Below are positions 1 through 7,592 of a stretch of DNA of 22,844 nucleotides, one piece after another. The position numbers and the translations under genes were made by a program. Every line of letters starts with the position of its first letter. Position 1 is the first letter of the stretch. A model generated the notes under the pieces. The model worked only from the letters and a program-made list of their open reading frames with translations. It was not told the DNA's origin and did not search any database. Source of the stretch: an uncultured Schwartzia sp. (GTDB lineage Bacteria; Bacillota; Negativicutes; Selenomonadales; Selenomonadaceae); NCBI GenBank assembly GCA_905372875.1, contig CAJPQU010000011.1:1-22844 (forward strand), in the 5' to 3' direction.

Positions 1-1829
1 CCGTCATTGATAACGCCCATCAGGATATTCCCTTGGCGGCGGTTCTGCATTCCCCCATTGTGGGGATGCGAGGGGAAGAATTGGCGGAGATCCGCGCCGC
101 TGCGCCGGAAGGCGATTTCTTTACGGCTTTGCTGGCTTCGTCTAATGAGAAAGCGACAACCTTTATCGCCCGTCTGCGCCGTTGGCGTACGCTGTCCCGG
201 CGCGTGGGGGTGCCGGAACTTATCTGGCAGCTTTATCGGGAAACGGGCTATTATGATTATGTGGGGGCGCAGCCCGGCGGCCTCGTCCGACAGGCCAACC
301 TGCGGATGCTTTCGGATCGGGCGGCGGATTATGAAAAAACAAATTTCCGCGGCCTCTTTCGTTTTCTGCAGTTCATTCGTCAGATGAGGGATCGGGATAC
401 GGACCTCTCGGCGGCACGTACCTTGGGCGAAAAGGAAGATGTGGTGCGGGTGATGACGGTTCATAAGAGCAAGGGGCTGGAATTTCCCGTCGTCATTTTA
501 GCAGATTTAGGTAAGGCATTTAATATGCAGGATGCCCGGAGCGATCTGCTCATTCACCGCACCCTGGGGTTGGGGATTTTTAAAAGCGAATCGGACGGCG
601 TCATCACCTGGCGCTATCCAACTCTTGCCCGTCAGGCGGTGGCTTCACGTCTGCGGCGGGAGTGTAAGGCGGAAGAGTTGAGGGCGCTGTATGTGGCTAT
701 GACCCGGGCCCGGGAAAAACTCATCCTTGTCGCTTCGGTGCCGTCGCTCCCTAAGCGAGCGGTAAAATGGTGCCGCCCTCTCATGACGCTGGCAACGGCG
801 ATCTCCGGCGGCGACGTGCTGGAAGCGAACAGTTGGTTGGATTGGATCGCCATGGCGGTGGCGCGTCACCCCGAGGGCGGGGCGGAGATCCGGGAAGCAG
901 CGGGTGAAGAAGACGTTCCGGCGATCCCTTACGACAGCAATCGGTTTGGTGTCCCCCGCTGGCAGGTGCAGATTGTCCTGCCGGCGGGCACCGCTCCTAC
1001 GGTCAAGGCGAAGACGGAGGGTGTTTGGCTGGAGCGGCTTCGGCGGCGGGAAGCGTTTCCCCTTGTCAAAGATGACGATCGCCTTACCCGATTGAGCTGG
1101 CGGTATCCTTACCCGGCTCGAATACCGGCGAAGATTACGGTGACGGAATGGAAGCGCCGTCAAGGCGAGGCGGAAGGGGATATGATTTTCCCCTCCGTTT
1201 TTCGTGGAGACGCGACGGATTTTTTGCCTCCCGCTTTTTTGGCGACGGAGAAGAAAAAGCCTTCGGGAGCGGCCTATGGTACTCTTATGCACGATGTGTT
1301 GCAGCGCCTTGATTTTTCGGGATCCGGTGACTCGGAAGATGTGCGGGCACAGATAAGCGCTATGACAGAGGCAGGGTATTTGACGGTGGAAGAAGCGCAA
1401 GAGGTACGGGTAGAGGCGCTGACAACCTTTTTGGCATCCCCTTTAGGGCAAAGGGCGCGGCAGGCGAAAAATTGTTGGCGGGAGCAGGCCTTCGGCCTTT
1501 TGCTGCCCGCCCGTGAGGTGGCACCGGAAGCGGCGGAGAACGACGAGGTTTATGTGCAGGGCGTCATCGATCTTTTTTTTGAAGAAAAGGACGGAGGGAT
1601 TGTGCTGGCGGATTATAAGACCGATCGGGAAACGACGCCCGATCTTATTCGTCACCGCTATCAGGTGCAGATGAACCTTTATGCCCGTGCCATTCAGCAC
1701 ATCTTGGGGAAAGCGCCGAAGGAGATATACATCTACCGCCTCTTTAACGGCGATACGGTGGACATGGGAAATATTGAGGCACCTGATGTACGGCTCGTAA
1801 AGTTTTCGACGAATTTTTTTGAAGGGTGA
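1..1829 (+). CDS. addA: ATP-dependent helicase/nuclease subunit A, 3' part (5' end outside window)
   Basis: C-terminal part of the AddA subunit of the AddAB double-strand-break resection complex, the Gram-positive counterpart of RecBCD. The frame is open from base 3, before any start codon, so the gene begins upstream. UvrD/Rep helicase motifs are visible: VMTVHKSKGLEFP near 451-490 (motif V region) and LRALYVAMTRAREKL near 680-720 (motif VI). A RecB-type nuclease domain follows: GTLMHDVLQ near 1278, the acidic GVIDLFF near 1560-1575, ADYKTD near 1606-1625 and QVQMNLYARA near 1663-1690. The key Asp and the D-Y-K lysine are present, so the nuclease looks intact. The partner addB is normally adjacent and probably lies upstream. 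No strong terminator follows the TGA. The family assignment is clear; only the missing 5' part is unknown. Confidence 0.95.
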   Translation, partial: VIDNAHQDIPLAAVLHSPIVGMRGEELAEIRAAAPEGDFFTALLASSNEKATTFIARLRRWRTLSRRVGVPELIWQLYRETGYYDYVGAQPGGLVRQANLRMLSDRAADYEKTNFRGLFRFLQFIRQMRDRDTDLSAARTLGEKEDVVRVMTVHKSKGLEFPVVILADLGKAFNMQDARSDLLIHRTLGLGIFKSESDGVITWRYPTLARQAVASRLRRECKAEELRALYVAMTRAREKLILVASVPSLPKRAVKWCRPLMTLATAISGGDVLEANSWLDWIAMAVARHPEGGAEIREAAGEEDVPAIPYDSNRFGVPRWQVQIVLPAGTAPTVKAKTEGVWLERLRRREAFPLVKDDDRLTRLSWRYPYPARIPAKITVTEWKRRQGEAEGDMIFPSVFRGDATDFLPPAFLATEKKKPSGAAYGTLMHDVLQRLDFSGSGDSEDVRAQISAMTEAGYLTVEEAQEVRVEALTTFLASPLGQRARQAKNCWREQAFGLLLPAREVAPEAAENDEVYVQGVIDLFFEEKDGGIVLADYKTDRETTPDLIRHRYQVQMNLYARAIQHILGKAPKEIYIYRLFNGDTVDMGNIEAPDVRLVKFSTNFFEG

Positions 1830-1900
1830 GGAACAGTAAACGCCGCCTTTCCGTATTTTTCATAAAAACTTCCGAAAGTGTATGTTATCCTATGGAAAAT

Positions 1901-1923
1901 CACGGTGATTGCAGATCGCCGTG
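1901..1923 (+). promoter_or_regulatory. 9-bp stem-loop just upstream of the zinc-ribbon gene
   Basis: CACGGTGAT (1901-1909) pairs with ATCGCCGTG (1915-1923), with one G-U wobble and a five-base loop. It ends a few bases before the ribosome binding site of the next gene. No T-run follows, so it is not an intrinsic terminator. It could be a leader hairpin or a dyad operator. A weak extended -10 (TGTTATCCT, 1883-1891) lies just upstream, with no convincing -35. Confidence 0.4.
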
Positions 1924-1943
1924 GCAGGTGAAAGGAGAAAGTC

Positions 1944-2297
1944 ATGGAGTGTGAACGGTGCGGAGCACAGCTTGATGCAGAAGGCCGTTGCCCTTCCTGC
2001 GAGGCGGAAGAGGAACGGGTACGAATCATGACCGGGGAGGAAAAGAGAGACTATCAGGGGATTACCATCGAAGAAGACGGGGCGGAGGAAGATATTCGCT
2101 TTGAGCGCCGAGAAAATCCATGGCGGCGTGTACGCTGGACGTCGGTGGGCGCATCTTCGTGGTCAGATCGGATCATCGAGGGGCTTGTCATCGCAGGGAT
2201 TGCGGCCTTTATTTTTTTCGTCGCACTACCGATAGCCGCGCTGGTAGTTCTCATCGGTATCGTCGGCTGGCTTCTTTCTCGTATTTTTTCTTTGTGA
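1944..2297 (+). CDS. Small zinc-ribbon membrane protein of unknown function
   Basis: The protein has 117 residues. Cys3, Cys6, Cys16 and Cys19 form two CxxC knuckles typical of an N-terminal zinc ribbon. A charged, acidic linker follows (about residues 20-75, with a basic patch RRVRW near 61-65), then a strongly hydrophobic C-terminal segment (about 79-115) long enough for one or two membrane passes. By the positive-inside rule the ribbon is probably cytoplasmic. The start is supported by AAAGGAGA six to eight bases upstream. Similar zinc-ribbon-plus-membrane proteins are common in Firmicutes and mostly uncharacterised, so I assign no function. It follows addA by 114 bases and may have its own weak promoter. 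Confidence 0.75.
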   Translation: MECERCGAQLDAEGRCPSCEAEEERVRIMTGEEKRDYQGITIEEDGAEEDIRFERRENPWRRVRWTSVGASSWSDRIIEGLVIAGIAAFIFFVALPIAALVVLIGIVGWLLSRIFSL

Positions 2298-2411
2298 CGG
2301 TTTTAGAAAGTGTTTATGGTTTGTTGCGAAAGGCTTTAGTGGGTGTTTAACTTCCTCTCTTATACTCGAGGTGTCGGTCAAGAGAAACATCGATATAAGG
2401 AGGAATTTATC

Positions 2412-2963
2412 ATGAACAGGCAGCTTTATATTGAGACGCTCAAGCCTTATATGAAAAAGGCGGGAATCGTACTGCTTTTAGGGGCGGTAATCGCCGGGGC
2501 GGGCGGCTGGTATAAGCATACGCTTAGTCAGGAAAAGCACGCCCAGAAGGAACGCGCCTATGTGACGATGATCACGGCGCAGGCACAGCAGAACGCCGTA
2601 TCTCTCATCGAGGAGAGTACCGTGCGTTCCCTTACGGCGGATGCTATCGGGCAGGAAGAGACCGCCATCCAGTTCCGGGAAATCACATTGCGAGATATAG
2701 CGCGGGCGGATGGGAAACGGGAAGGGAAAGCAGCGAAACACCACCGGGAAGCTAAAAATAACGCCGGGAACGAGATAACAGTGACTCCGACAGCGACGGC
2801 GTCTCAGAATACCGCCGCTGCGCCGGCGCCTGCGGCGGCTCCGGTTCCGGCGATCGCTTTCCGTCCCGTTTACAAGGTAAGCTGCCGGGTGGATCGGGTC
2901 AAATATAAGCTGAACATTGACGCTGTATCCGGTAAGGTCTTGAGCATCAAGTGCGATGCCTGA
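2412..2963 (+). CDS. Membrane-anchored protein with C-terminal PepSY-like segment
   Basis: The protein has 183 residues from the ATG preceded by AAGGAGG (2398-2404). An upstream in-frame start at 2343 has no ribosome binding site and is not used here. There is a single hydrophobic N-terminal segment (about 17-34, GIVLLLGAVIAGAGGW), probably a signal anchor with the rest outside the cytoplasm. A charged middle region (40-120) and a Thr/Ala/Pro linker (about 122-150) follow. The last 30 residues (YKVSCRVDRVKYKLNIDAVS, then GKVLSIK) match the pattern of a half PepSY unit, a fold linked to inhibition or binding of extracellular peptidases. A possible -10 (TATACT, 2361-2366) lies in the gap after the zinc-ribbon gene. 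The PepSY call rests on a short stretch and is moderate. Confidence 0.65.
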   Translation: MNRQLYIETLKPYMKKAGIVLLLGAVIAGAGGWYKHTLSQEKHAQKERAYVTMITAQAQQNAVSLIEESTVRSLTADAIGQEETAIQFREITLRDIARADGKREGKAAKHHREAKNNAGNEITVTPTATASQNTAAAPAPAAAPVPAIAFRPVYKVSCRVDRVKYKLNIDAVSGKVLSIKCDA

Positions 2964-2987
2964 TCTTCACCGTGCCGGGAAATACAC

Positions 2988-3022
2988 AAAAATCCGACGC
3001 CCCAAAGGGGCGCCGGATTTTT
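2988..3022. terminator. Bidirectional intrinsic terminator between the PepSY gene and fba
   Basis: AAAAATCCGaCGCCCC pairs with GGGGCGcCGGATTTTT around an AAA loop, with one internal mismatch. The A-run and T-run flanks let it work on both strands. It sits between two convergent genes and would end both. Confidence 0.9.
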
Positions 3023-3032
3023 TGGTGCGTTT

Positions 3033-3998
3033 TTATGCCTTGCCGTTGCAGCCTAAGACGTGGACGAGTTTGTGCTTGACCAATTCTTTGATGTAAGCGC
3101 GGGCCGGTTTCAGATATTCTCTGGGATCAAAGGCCGCCGGATGTGCCGCCATATACTCGCGAATGCCGGCCGTCATGGCCAGACGCAGGTCGGAATCAAT
3201 GTTGATCTTGCAAACCGCCGATTTGGCGGCGCGGCGGAGCTGCTCCTCGGGGATGCCGATGGCGTCGTCTAATTTGCCGCCGTTTTCATTGATGATTTTG
3301 ACATATTTCGGAATGACGGAAGAGGAGCCATGGAGAACGATGGGGTAATTGGGCAGCCGTTTCTCAATCTCGGCCAAGATGTCAAAGCGCAGCTCTGGCG
3401 GCACGAGGACGCCCTCCGCGTTGCGGGTGCATTGTTCCGGCTTGAATTTAAATGCGCCGTGGCTGGTGCCGATGGCGATGGCTAAGGAATCGACCCCGGT
3501 TTTTTCCACAAATTCTTCCACTTCGTCGGGACGGGTATAGGAGGCGTCAGCCGCGTTCACCTTTACATCGTCCTCAATGCCGGCCAATTTTCCTAACTCG
3601 CCCTCCACCACGACGCCGTGGGCATGGGCGTACTCCACGACCTTTTTTGTCAGGGCGATGTTATCTTCAAAACTGTGCTGGGACCCGTCGATCATGACGG
3701 AGGTAAAGCCGCCGTCCACACAGGCCTTGCAGATGTCGAAATCTGCACCGTGATCCAAATGCAAGCAGATGGGGAGATCCGTATCCTCCAGCGCCGCTTC
3801 CACCAACTTCATCAGATAGGCGTGCTTTGCGTACTTCCTGGCTCCGGCGGATACCTGAAGGATCAAAGGGGCGTTTTCTTCCTTAGCGGCTTCCGTAATC
3901 CCTTGGACGATTTCCATGTTGTTGACATTGAAGGCACCGATGGCATAGCCGCCTTCATAGGCTTTTTTAAACATTTCCCGGGATGTGACTAATGGCAT
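3033..3998 (-). CDS. fba: Fructose-bisphosphate aldolase, class II
   Basis: Zinc-dependent aldolase of glycolysis and gluconeogenesis, interconverting fructose 1,6-bisphosphate with dihydroxyacetone phosphate and glyceraldehyde 3-phosphate in the cytosol. At 321 residues it has the usual class II length. Visible signatures are HLDHG (His80, catalytic Asp82, zinc ligand His83), EGELG (132-136), the zinc-binding segment IGTSHG (His180) and LHGSSSV (His223 onward). The start is fixed by AGGAGG about eight bases upstream of ATG. It is monocistronic, between a terminator downstream and a roughly 210-base structured leader upstream. Other ketose-bisphosphate aldolases (tagatose type) share the fold, but the sequence fits a general glycolytic enzyme. 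Confidence 0.95.
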   Translation of the reverse strand: MPLVTSREMFKKAYEGGYAIGAFNVNNMEIVQGITEAAKEENAPLILQVSAGARKYAKHAYLMKLVEAALEDTDLPICLHLDHGADFDICKACVDGGFTSVMIDGSQHSFEDNIALTKKVVEYAHAHGVVVEGELGKLAGIEDDVKVNAADASYTRPDEVEEFVEKTGVDSLAIAIGTSHGAFKFKPEQCTRNAEGVLVPPELRFDILAEIEKRLPNYPIVLHGSSSVIPKYVKIINENGGKLDDAIGIPEEQLRRAAKSAVCKINIDSDLRLAMTAGIREYMAAHPAAFDPREYLKPARAYIKELVKHKLVHVLGCNGKA

Positions 3999-4043
3999 TT
4001 TTCTTACCTCCTCAGCAAATGGATAGTCAGATGGGCTGCTTCT

Positions 4044-4114
4044 TATACTTAACCGTTAAACGCAGGCGACGTTTTGCCCGTCTTTATGAAAAATGGTTAA
4101 GTATATATTTTAAC
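4044..4114 (-). promoter_or_regulatory. Inverted repeats in the fba leader
   Basis: A perfect 11-bp inverted repeat, TATACTTAACC (4044-4054) and GGTTAAGTATA (4095-4105), is separated by 40 bases. Each arm also lies in its own dyad: TTAAC-C-GTTAA (4049-4059) and GTTAA-N9-TTAAC (4096-4114). On the fba transcript the arms could form a long stem enclosing a small GACG/CGUC hairpin. On DNA they could be two operator sites. It lies between the predicted promoter and the fba start. Confidence 0.5.
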
Positions 4115-4154
4115 TATGCGCCCGCTCCCTGCGGTCGCGTTCCTAAGTGTTCAT

Positions 4155-4163
4155 ATTATACCA
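4155..4163 (-). promoter_or_regulatory. Extended -10 promoter element for fba
   Basis: On the minus strand the sequence reads TGGTATAAT, a perfect TATAAT with the TGn extension. No good -35 lies 16-18 bases upstream, as is common with extended -10 promoters. Transcription from here gives fba a leader of about 150 bases containing the inverted repeats. Confidence 0.55.
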
Positions 4164-4210
4164 TAGATTGGAGGCGTGCCATAGAGAAAAGATAACAATT
4201 TACTAACGTA

Positions 4211-5128
4211 TCAAAAAAATAATTCTCGAAAAGTCTCAGCCCAATCAGGCCCTTCCCAAAGATTGCCCAAGCGCAGAAAATCCTCGGGAGGAGGTACGCT
4301 GACAGAGAGCGGCTGTCGGGTAACGGGATGGGTGAGATCGAGGCGAAAGGCGTGAAGAGCTTGCCGATGGATGAAGGGAGAAGGGGCCCCATAGAGATCG
4401 TCGCCTAAAAGAGGATGGCCAATGGCGGCTAAGTGGACACGGATCTGATGCGTGCGGCCGGTGACAGGAGACAAGGCTAAGAGCGACAACTCCCTTGCCT
4501 TTGTCAGCAGGCGGTAGGATGTTTGGGCGGGTCGTCCCTCCGGAGACGGTTGTTGCTCAATCAGGCTTCCCGGTTTGCGCCTCAAAGCGATATCTATGAC
4601 GCCTTCCGACGAGCGCAGACATCCTGTGGCAACGCCCAGATAATGGCGGCAAAAACGAGGGCCGGCTGTATCAGTGAGACAGGCTTGGATATGCGGTTGC
4701 TTAGCGATGAGGAGCAATCCTGAAGTATTTCGGTCCAAGCGATGCAGTGGATGAAAGATCAGGTTTTGTCCTGTCTGCTGATAATAATAGGTCACGGCGT
4801 TGGCCAGCGTTGCTTCCGGGCGTTGACGGGAAACGGGATGGACAAGCTGAGCGGCAGGTTTATTGACGATGAGGAGCGCCTCGTCTTCATAGCGAATATC
4901 GAGGGGGAGGGGGAGAGGTTCGATGGCTGAGGTCTCCGCTAACTCGCAGGTCAATTCGTCGCCGGGATGCAGGATGGTCAGCGCAGCAATAACAGGCTGT
5001 CCGTTGACGGTGATTGTACCGTTGTGCTTTAGGCTGCGCCACAGGTGGAGCGAAACGCCCTGACGTTTCAAAAAAGCCCTGACAGAAAGTGCCGTCAGGG
5101 CCTCAGGGATGATGTAATGAAGCCTCAT
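4211..5128 (-). CDS. RluA-family 23S rRNA/tRNA pseudouridine synthase
   Basis: RNA-modifying enzyme that isomerises uridine to pseudouridine; the family acts on 23S rRNA or tRNA in the cytosol. The 305-residue protein has an N-terminal S4-like RNA-binding segment (about 13-65, with HNGTITVNG) and the catalytic domain. The signature HRLDRNTSG carries catalytic Asp132, and the second signature GRTHQIRVHL followed by GHPLLGDDLYG is intact. It overlaps the uracil permease stop by four bases (ATGA), so its translation is probably coupled to the permease. In Bacillus an rluD-like gene (ylyB) also lies beside pyrR and the uracil permease pyrP, so the pairing is a known neighbourhood. The target site (RluC, RluD or other) cannot be told from sequence, so I give no symbol. 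Confidence 0.92.
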   Translation of the reverse strand: MRLHYIIPEALTALSVRAFLKRQGVSLHLWRSLKHNGTITVNGQPVIAALTILHPGDELTCELAETSAIEPLPLPLDIRYEDEALLIVNKPAAQLVHPVSRQRPEATLANAVTYYYQQTGQNLIFHPLHRLDRNTSGLLLIAKQPHIQACLTDTAGPRFCRHYLGVATGCLRSSEGVIDIALRRKPGSLIEQQPSPEGRPAQTSYRLLTKARELSLLALSPVTGRTHQIRVHLAAIGHPLLGDDLYGAPSPFIHRQALHAFRLDLTHPVTRQPLSVSVPPPEDFLRLGNLWEGPDWAETFRELFF

Positions 5129-6360
5129 TTCTTTTGATTCCCAGCCGTCGGAGCAATGAAGCGAAAGGCCAGACTCAAGAGGATAGCGATGACGGTGGCC
5201 AGCGCCATGCCCTTTAGGGTGACGGCACCGATGGTGATGCTGGCGGTACTGACACCGACGCCTAAGACAATGGAGGTTAGGATCAGGTTGATGGGTTTAT
5301 TGTAGTCTACCTTGGAATCTACTAAAATGCGGATTCCCGAGGTGGCGATGACGCCGAAAAGAAGCAGCGAGACGCCGCCCATCACCGGCGTGGGAATACC
5401 CTGGATAGCAGCGGAGAGCAGAATTGCGCAGACTGCCGCGCCGCCGATAACCCAAGTGCTGAAAACTTTAGTGATGGCAAGAACACCGATGTTTTCCCCG
5501 TACGTCGTATTCGGGGTGGAGCCGAAGAAACCCGAAAGGACGGTGGAAAGGCCGTTGCCTAAGAGAGAGCGATCTAAGCCTGGATCTTTTGTCAGATCGC
5601 TGCCTACGATGTTCCCCGTGACGATGAGATGACCGATATGCTCGGCGATTACCACTAAAGCTGCGGGGATGATGACGAGAATGGCATTCAGATTGAATTG
5701 GGGCGTGTAAAACGTAGGCAGAGAAAACCACGGGGTGGTCATGACCGGCGTCCAGTCCACCAGTCCAGCCATCGCAGCGACGATGTAGCCGCCCACGACG
5801 CCGATGAGGATCGGCAGGATAGCCAAGAGGCCGCGGCAGGCAACGGCGCAGATGACGGTGATAAGAAGGGTGGATAGGGAAACAAAAATCGTCGTCGGAT
5901 CAGGGTGTTCTGCTGTGAGCCCTGCCATGCCTGCCGCCGTGGGCATGAGTTCCAGTCCGATGACGGCGACGATGGCTCCCATGGCTGCCGGGGGAAACAG
6001 CGTGTCGATCCAGGCAGTTCCCATAAGTCGCACTAATATGCCTACGCCGCAGAAGATAAGGCCCACGGCGATGAAACCGCCCAGTGCCGCTTCGTACCCG
6101 TATTGTGTGAGGACGAGGAAGACCGGCGAGAGAAAGGCGAAGCTTGAGCCCAGATACGCGGGAATCTTTCCTCGGCATAAAATAAGATAGAGCAAGGTAC
6201 CGATGCCGTTAAAGAGCAAGACCGTGGCCGGATTGATCTTGAAAAGGATCGGCACCAAGACCGTGGAGCCGAACATGGCAAACAGGTGCTGCAAACTCAG
6301 GGGGATGGCCTTGGACAAAGGCGGCCGTTCGTTTACCGGGATGATAGAGTCTTCGTTCAT
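5125..6360 (-). CDS. uraA: Uracil permease (NCS2 family nucleobase symporter)
   Basis: Inner-membrane proton-coupled uracil importer feeding pyrimidine salvage. From the ATG at 6360 it has 411 residues, close to E. coli UraA. The frame stays open upstream to 6537, but that extension has no membrane or family character; GAAGGAG sits about 12 bases before the chosen ATG. Family landmarks are RGKIPAYLGSSFAF (63-76), the AEHIGH motif with Glu240 and His244, and NTTYGENIG with Glu289, matching the substrate-binding residues of E. coli UraA with a one-residue offset. That points to uracil rather than xanthine or urate. Many hydrophobic helices fit the 14-span fold. It is first in a two-gene unit with the pseudouridine synthase. 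Confidence 0.93.
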   Translation of the reverse strand: MNEDSIIPVNERPPLSKAIPLSLQHLFAMFGSTVLVPILFKINPATVLLFNGIGTLLYLILCRGKIPAYLGSSFAFLSPVFLVLTQYGYEAALGGFIAVGLIFCGVGILVRLMGTAWIDTLFPPAAMGAIVAVIGLELMPTAAGMAGLTAEHPDPTTIFVSLSTLLITVICAVACRGLLAILPILIGVVGGYIVAAMAGLVDWTPVMTTPWFSLPTFYTPQFNLNAILVIIPAALVVIAEHIGHLIVTGNIVGSDLTKDPGLDRSLLGNGLSTVLSGFFGSTPNTTYGENIGVLAITKVFSTWVIGGAAVCAILLSAAIQGIPTPVMGGVSLLLFGVIATSGIRILVDSKVDYNKPINLILTSIVLGVGVSTASITIGAVTLKGMALATVIAILLSLAFRFIAPTAGNQKK

Positions 6361-6421
6361 GAAAGGCAACAACTCCTTCGGTTGATTCTCTCTTAATGTA
6401 GCATAGCCGTTTCGCTTTGTC

Positions 6422-6450
6422 CATATACACATATGGTCACGGTCAGGCAA
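6422..6450 (-). promoter_or_regulatory. Candidate uraA promoter overlapping a 6-bp inverted repeat
   Basis: Read on the minus strand: TTGCCT, 17 bases, TATATG. Both boxes are partial matches. The -10 falls inside a perfect dyad CCATAT-ACAC-ATATGG (6421-6436), which could be an operator or hairpin. The leader to the ATG would be about 55 bases. Confidence 0.35.
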
Positions 6451-6517
6451 TATTTTTCTCGGCCTCTCGGGGTGTATACGGGTCAGAAAAGGATATCTCT
6501 GTGATAAAGCGACGCGG

Positions 6518-6546
6518 TTGTATATTCCGCGGTTCAACGGTATAAT
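6518..6546 (+). promoter_or_regulatory. Sigma-A-type promoter of the glycosyltransferase gene
   Basis: TTGTAT (6518-6523), a 17-base spacer and a perfect TATAAT (6541-6546). The predicted start of transcription is near 6553, about 28 bases before the GTG start. Confidence 0.75.
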
Positions 6547-6580
6547 ATAAAGGAATATCCAGAGAAATGAAGGGTTGATC

Positions 6581-7588
6581 GTGAAACTGATTTCTATTGT
6601 GGTACCTGTATATAATGAGGAAGCGAATCTTCAGCATTTCTATGAGACGGTTTGCGCCGTGATGGCGCCGCTTTCTTATAGGTTTGAATTGGTCTTTGTG
6701 GACGACGGTTCGAAAGACGAGAGTCGAGCGATTTTACATCAGCTGGAGATGAACGATACACGGGTGCAGCCGATCTTTTTGGCGCGTAATTCCGGCCATC
6801 AGTTGGCACTGACCTGCGGACTTGATTACGCCGACGGGGATGCGGTGATCACCATGGATGGAGACATGCAGCATCCGCCGGAGCTTATTCCCGAACTGAT
6901 CCGTGAGTGGGAAGCGGGCTGGGAGGTGGTGCAGACCATCCGAGTTACTACGGAGGGCGTATCCCTTCTTAAAAAAAGTACGTCAGCCCTTTATTATAAG
7001 CTGCTCAATATGATATCCAACGTACGTATTCAGCCGGGCGGTTCGGATTTTCGCCTAATGGATCGGAAGGTGGTGCTGGCTTTCCGGCGCTATCGGGAAC
7101 ATGCGCGCTTTATTCGCGGCTTAATCGGTTCCATGGGGTATCGGCAGAAACAGATTGAGTTTGTAGCGCCGCCGCGCTTCGCCGGGGTGTCGAAATTTTC
7201 TCCCCGTAAGATGATGCATTTCGCTCTCGACGGCATCTTGGCTTTTTCCACTTTGCCACTGCGTTTTGGCCTTTATGCGGGGATTTTGAGCGGTGTAGTC
7301 AGTTTTATTCTCTTTCTTCACGTTCTGTTTGTGAAGTATGTGGAAAATGACGCAGTGCCGGGATGGGCTACGATCTTGGCCTGTGTTCTCTTTTTTGGTG
7401 GGGTACAGCTCATTAGCCTGGGGATCATGGGGGAATATATCGGCCGCATTTTCGAGGAAACAAAGGGGCGTCCCCTGTATCTTATCGCGCGGGATAAACC
7501 GGCGATCTTAGCGGAAGAACAAAAATGCCGGGAAACGGCAGAGAAACTGACAGCGAATACCGATGGGATATTGTCGGCAGGGAGGTGA
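6581..7588 (+). CDS. Family 2 glycosyltransferase, membrane-anchored (polyprenyl-phosphate sugar transferase type)
   Basis: A GT-A fold enzyme that, in this DPM1/GtrB-like group, moves a sugar from a nucleotide donor to a polyprenyl phosphate at the inner face of the membrane. I chose the GTG at 6581 because GAAGGG lies six bases upstream; the TTG at 6575 is too close to it. The protein has 335 residues. Visible are VPVYNEE (8-14), VDDGSKDES (40-48), the metal/nucleotide-binding DGD (93-95), QPGGSDFRL (151-159) and two C-terminal membrane helices (about 226-252 and 263-290), the usual anchor of this group. The next gene follows after four bases with its ribosome binding site inside this gene's end. 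The sugar and acceptor are unknown. A role in cell-wall polymer or lipopolysaccharide decoration is plausible only by family. Confidence 0.9.
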   Translation: MKLISIVVPVYNEEANLQHFYETVCAVMAPLSYRFELVFVDDGSKDESRAILHQLEMNDTRVQPIFLARNSGHQLALTCGLDYADGDAVITMDGDMQHPPELIPELIREWEAGWEVVQTIRVTTEGVSLLKKSTSALYYKLLNMISNVRIQPGGSDFRLMDRKVVLAFRRYREHARFIRGLIGSMGYRQKQIEFVAPPRFAGVSKFSPRKMMHFALDGILAFSTLPLRFGLYAGILSGVVSFILFLHVLFVKYVENDAVPGWATILACVLFFGGVQLISLGIMGEYIGRIFEETKGRPLYLIARDKPAILAEEQKCRETAEKLTANTDGILSAGR

Positions 7589-7592
7589 GCGC

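Noticed and set aside
645..1400. Long minus-strand open frame opposite addA
   Set aside because: It is antisense to a clearly conserved helicase/nuclease frame, is rich in Arg/His/Pro from reading GC-rich codons backwards, and resembles no protein family.
3992..4195. Small plus-strand open frame in the fba leader region
   Set aside because: No ribosome binding site, no family character, and it lies over regulatory sequence of the opposite strand.
6361..6537. Upstream in-frame extension of the uracil permease
   Set aside because: The added 59 residues are charged and unlike any UraA N-terminus; E. coli UraA residue numbering fits the ATG at 6360.
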